Shown here: positions 50,913 through 53,152 of the stretch, piece by piece | Layout: every line of letters starts with the position of its first letter | Numbering within the stretch: position 1 is the stretch's first letter | NCBI GenBank assembly: GCA_964577305.1 | Contig: CAZNYS010000018.1 | Coordinates: 1 to 53,152 of the forward strand | Reading direction: 5' to 3' | Origin: UBA9300 sp964577305 | GTDB taxonomy: Bacteria; Bacteroidota; Bacteroidia; Bacteroidales; VadinHA17 | Length of the DNA: 53,152 nucleotides | Made by a program: the position numbers and the translations under genes | Notes under the pieces: generated by a model | What the model saw: the letters and a program-made list of their open reading frames with translations, nothing else | Database searches by the model: none | Told to the model about the DNA's origin: nothing

Positions 50913-52349
50913 TCACTTAGCCTTAGCCTTTTGTCGTTCGTCGTTCGTCGTTAATCGCAGCAGCGTCACATTCTCCACATGGTGGGTCTGAGGAAACATA
51001 TCTACCGGCTGAACGGCGACTACTTCATACTTATCAGCAAGGATAGAAATATCCCTTGCCTGTGTTGCCGGGTTACAGCTAACATATACTATCTTTCCTG
51101 CACCTGCTTCCAGCATTGTTCTTACCACTGATTCGTGCATGCCTGCCCTTGGAGGATCAGTAATAATAACATCAGGCCGGCCGTTGGCATCCACGAACTC
51201 ATGGGTCAGCAACTTTTTAATATCCCCGCTGAAAAACTCAGTATTGGTAATCTCGTTAATCTTTAAATTCAGCCTTGCATCCTCAATCGCTTCAGGCACA
51301 TACTCCAGGCCTATCACTTTTTTACTGCTTGCTGCAATGAAGTTGGCTATGGTACCTGCACCTGTATAGAGATCATATACTGTTTCCTTACCTGTAAGGC
51401 CGGCAAAATCAAGTGCAACTGAATAAAGTTTATTAGACTGTTCCGTATTTGTTTGGAAGAAGGACTTGGGCCCTACCCTGAATTTCAGGTCACCCATCTT
51501 TTCAATTATATGGTCCCTGCCGGCAAACAGTCTCACCTCAAGATCATTAAAGGTATCATTCCTTTTATCATTAATAACATACATAAGTGATGTTATCTCC
51601 GGGAAGCTGTCGCGAATAAATGTCAGTAATCTGTCGCCTTTGGACCTGTCGTCATGACTCAGGTTAAGTATAACCATTAACTCGCCCTCAGATGATGTCC
51701 TGACCACCAGGGTACGCAGATATCCTTTATGTTCCCTTGAATCATAAAAGTCCAGTCTATTTTTAAGCGCATACTTTTTTATGCTGTTTCTTATCTTATT
51801 TGATATTTCACCTTGCAGGTAACATTTATCTATATCCACTACCCTGTCAAACATCCCGGGTACATGAAATCCGAGTGCATTCCTGTTACTTATATCACCA
51901 CCCGAGCCAATCTCATCTTCAGTCAGCCAGCGCCTGTTGGAAAAGGTATACTCAAGCTTATTACGATAATAGAACTCATTGTCAGAGCCAATAATAGGTC
52001 TTATCTCCGGGAAACTGAATTTGCCTATACGTGTAAAATTATCAACTACCTGTAGCTGTTTGAATTCAAGCTGCTTTTCGTATGGCAGGTGCTGCCATTT
52101 ACATCCACCACATATCCCGAAATGACTGCACTTGGCTTCCTGCCTCATATTGGAATATTTATGCTGCTTTACCACGTACCCTTCCATATAATTCTTCCTC
52201 TTACGTGTAACCTGTATATCAACTATATCTCCCGGCACAAGCATAGGTACAAATACAACCATGTCATCAACCCTGCCCAGAGCCTTACCTTCAGAGCCTA
52301 TGGCAGTTATTTCGACTTTTTCAAGTAACGGTTTTTTGCTGCTGGCCAT
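50913..52349 (-). CDS. rlmD: 23S rRNA (uracil-5-)-methyltransferase RlmD/RumA type
   Basis: This 478-residue SAM enzyme makes m5U in 23S rRNA (position 1939 in E. coli numbering). The N-terminal TRAM-like RNA-binding domain includes IGSEGKALGRVDDMVVFVP. A 4Fe-4S cluster motif is CSHFGICGGCKW (about 75-86, with an earlier Cys). The SAM site is DLYTGAGTIANF, and the catalytic Cys is in YVSCNPATQARDI. Family length matches. The last codons use a repetitive AAGGCTAAGGCT tract and add a lysine/alanine tail. It has a promoter immediately upstream. Confidence 0.92.
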   Translation of the reverse strand: MASSKKPLLEKVEITAIGSEGKALGRVDDMVVFVPMLVPGDIVDIQVTRKRKNYMEGYVVKQHKYSNMRQEAKCSHFGICGGCKWQHLPYEKQLEFKQLQVVDNFTRIGKFSFPEIRPIIGSDNEFYYRNKLEYTFSNRRWLTEDEIGSGGDISNRNALGFHVPGMFDRVVDIDKCYLQGEISNKIRNSIKKYALKNRLDFYDSREHKGYLRTLVVRTSSEGELMVILNLSHDDRSKGDRLLTFIRDSFPEITSLMYVINDKRNDTFNDLEVRLFAGRDHIIEKMGDLKFRVGPKSFFQTNTEQSNKLYSVALDFAGLTGKETVYDLYTGAGTIANFIAASSKKVIGLEYVPEAIEDARLNLKINEITNTEFFSGDIKKLLTHEFVDANGRPDVIITDPPRAGMHESVVRTMLEAGAGKIVYVSCNPATQARDISILADKYEVVAVQPVDMFPQTHHVENVTLLRLTTNDERQKAKAK

Positions 52350-52368
52350 ATCATTGTTGTTTATTTTG

Positions 52369-52400
52369 CAAAAATAGGAATATTACAGGATTATGTTAAA
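52369..52400 (-). promoter_or_regulatory. Promoter of rlmD
   Basis: On the minus strand TTTA (-33, 52400-52397), 20 bases, and TATTTTTG (-7, 52376-52369). The predicted leader is about 13 nt to the ATG at 52349. Confidence 0.55.
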
Positions 52401-52500
52401 ATGTTGAATCGTTGAATTGTTTAATTGTTTAATCGGGTTTTTAATATATCTCTTCTTCTGCTTCAGCCTTCACCTATAATGAATTATTCACTATAAATAC

Positions 52501-52531
52501 TTTGTTGAATAGCATACTTTTCCTATTTTTG
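52501..52531 (+). promoter_or_regulatory. Promoter of tRNA-Ser
   Basis: TTTG (52501-52504), 19 bases, TATTTTTG (52524-52531) is a perfect match to the Bacteroidota vegetative promoter, 29 nt before the tRNA 5' end. It is the best promoter match in the window. Confidence 0.8.
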
Positions 52532-52559
52532 TCAGGCTTAAAATTAAGCACATATTCAT

Positions 52560-52651
<92 letters not shown>

Positions 52652-52845
52652 GACCAATCACTGATAAAATCCGTGTTCAGTACGGGTTTTTTGTTTAAAG
52701 ACTGTTTGCGTTGAGAGCTTGCTCTCATAAGCAAATAAGGCTTTATATAAAAATGCCGCAGGCATTTATCAGTGATTGTTCGGAAGCTATCCTCACAGGG
52801 ATCACGACTGAACGAAGTGAAGAAGTAATCCCCCTCTCTCCGCCA
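52652..52845 (+). repeat. 194-bp tandem unit A, ends in 19-bp copy of tRNA-Ser 3' end
   Basis: The unit is identical to 52846-53039. It begins right after the tRNA CCA and ends with the same 19 bases AATCCCCCTCTCTCCGCCA (52827-52845). Inside are a 14-bp inverted pair CAATCACTGATAAA / TTTATCAGTGATTG (52655-52668 and 52765-52778), a GAGAGC-TT-GCTCTC hairpin (52713-52726) and an AAATGCC-GCA-GGCATTT hairpin (52751-52767). No coding frame is supported. Confidence 0.88.
52666..52692 (+). terminator. Terminator of tRNA-Ser
   Basis: CCGT, 7-nt loop and ACGG followed by GTTTTTT, with flanking AAAAT pairing to the T-run. It lies 20 nt after the tRNA and is repeated in unit B at 52860-52886. Confidence 0.65.
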
Positions 52846-53039
52846 GACCAATCACTGATAAAATCCGTGTTCAGTACGGGTTTTTTGTTTAAAGACTGTT
52901 TGCGTTGAGAGCTTGCTCTCATAAGCAAATAAGGCTTTATATAAAAATGCCGCAGGCATTTATCAGTGATTGTTCGGAAGCTATCCTCACAGGGATCACG
53001 ACTGAACGAAGTGAAGAAGTAATCCCCCTCTCTCCGCCA
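52846..53039 (+). repeat. 194-bp tandem unit B
   Basis: This is a perfect second copy of unit A, again ending in the 19-bp tRNA-Ser tail (53021-53039). The sequence after it (TATGAGGAATG) is unique. The array thus has three copies of the tRNA tail: the real tRNA end and one at the end of each unit. Confidence 0.88.
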
Positions 53040-53152
53040 TATGAGGAATGTAATCTCCATTAATCCATTATTGCTCGATTAGAATCTTTATTTTATCACC
53101 TGCCAGCCATTGATATAATACACACATCTCTTATATTTATAATGTAAATCCC

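Noticed and set aside
52652..53039. Tandem repeat considered as a CRISPR array
   Set aside because: There are only two long identical 194-bp units with no unique spacers, and no cas gene is nearby.

Overview
The window comes from a Bacteroidota chromosome, most likely an anaerobic or facultative member of the order Bacteroidales/Marinilabiliales (inference). The evidence is the protein families (DUF3127, DUF4954, short PabB, DUF2961/GH172, S41 lipoproteins), several promoters of the Bacteroidota TTTG-N19/20-TAnnTTTG type, mostly weak ribosome binding sites, and hairpin-rich intergenic repeats. Coding density is high and most genes are core metabolism. No phage, CRISPR array or transposase gene was found.

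Layout. 1-5.2 kb: tRNA-Pro(CGG), a cupin, and a five-gene metal-uptake operon on the minus strand (His-rich membrane protein, outer-membrane protein, binding protein, two permeases) that has no ATPase gene. 5.4-7.6 kb: folate p-aminobenzoate genes pabA and pabB-pabC, divergent with essentially no space between them. 7.6-16.2 kb: two lipoproteins (one an S41 protease), a HAD hydrolase, an SRPBCC/GyrI-like protein, a TetR regulator with an ABC exporter, a dipeptide epimerase and an HD hydrolase. 16.2-25.7 kb: transketolase, uxaC overlapping mnmD, an FKBP isomerase, a DUF3127 protein with an SSB-like acidic tip, and a DUF4954-glmS operon. 25.8-34.5 kb: a PAS-HTH regulator, an M3 peptidase, full-length purL, and an SDR with a small lipoprotein.

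34.7-39.9 kb carries a tight five-gene operon for an Hdr-like electron-transfer complex: HdrC, HdrB, HdrA, a second HdrC, and a membrane HdrE-HdrD fusion. 46.0-48.8 kb carries a second operon: an SQR-like flavoprotein, DUF1641, a one-cysteine DsrC/TusE protein and a DsrE-family protein, ended by a clear terminator. DsrC-type proteins are known partners of Hdr/DsrK-type CCG proteins, so the two operons may form one thiol/persulfide-to-quinone redox circuit. This is the best candidate for an undescribed system here, though the link is inferred.

Between and after these lie a GH172 glycosidase, an M1 peptidase with a membrane protein, an AGCS transporter with a large hydrophilic insert, rlmD and tRNA-Ser(GCT). 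The tRNA-Ser is followed by two identical 194-bp tandem units, each ending in a 19-bp copy of the tRNA 3' end. Other non-coding features are a 115-bp hairpin-cluster repeat present twice, a palindromic repeat apparently inserted in frame in the signal peptide of the GH172 gene, and stop codons built into hairpins.
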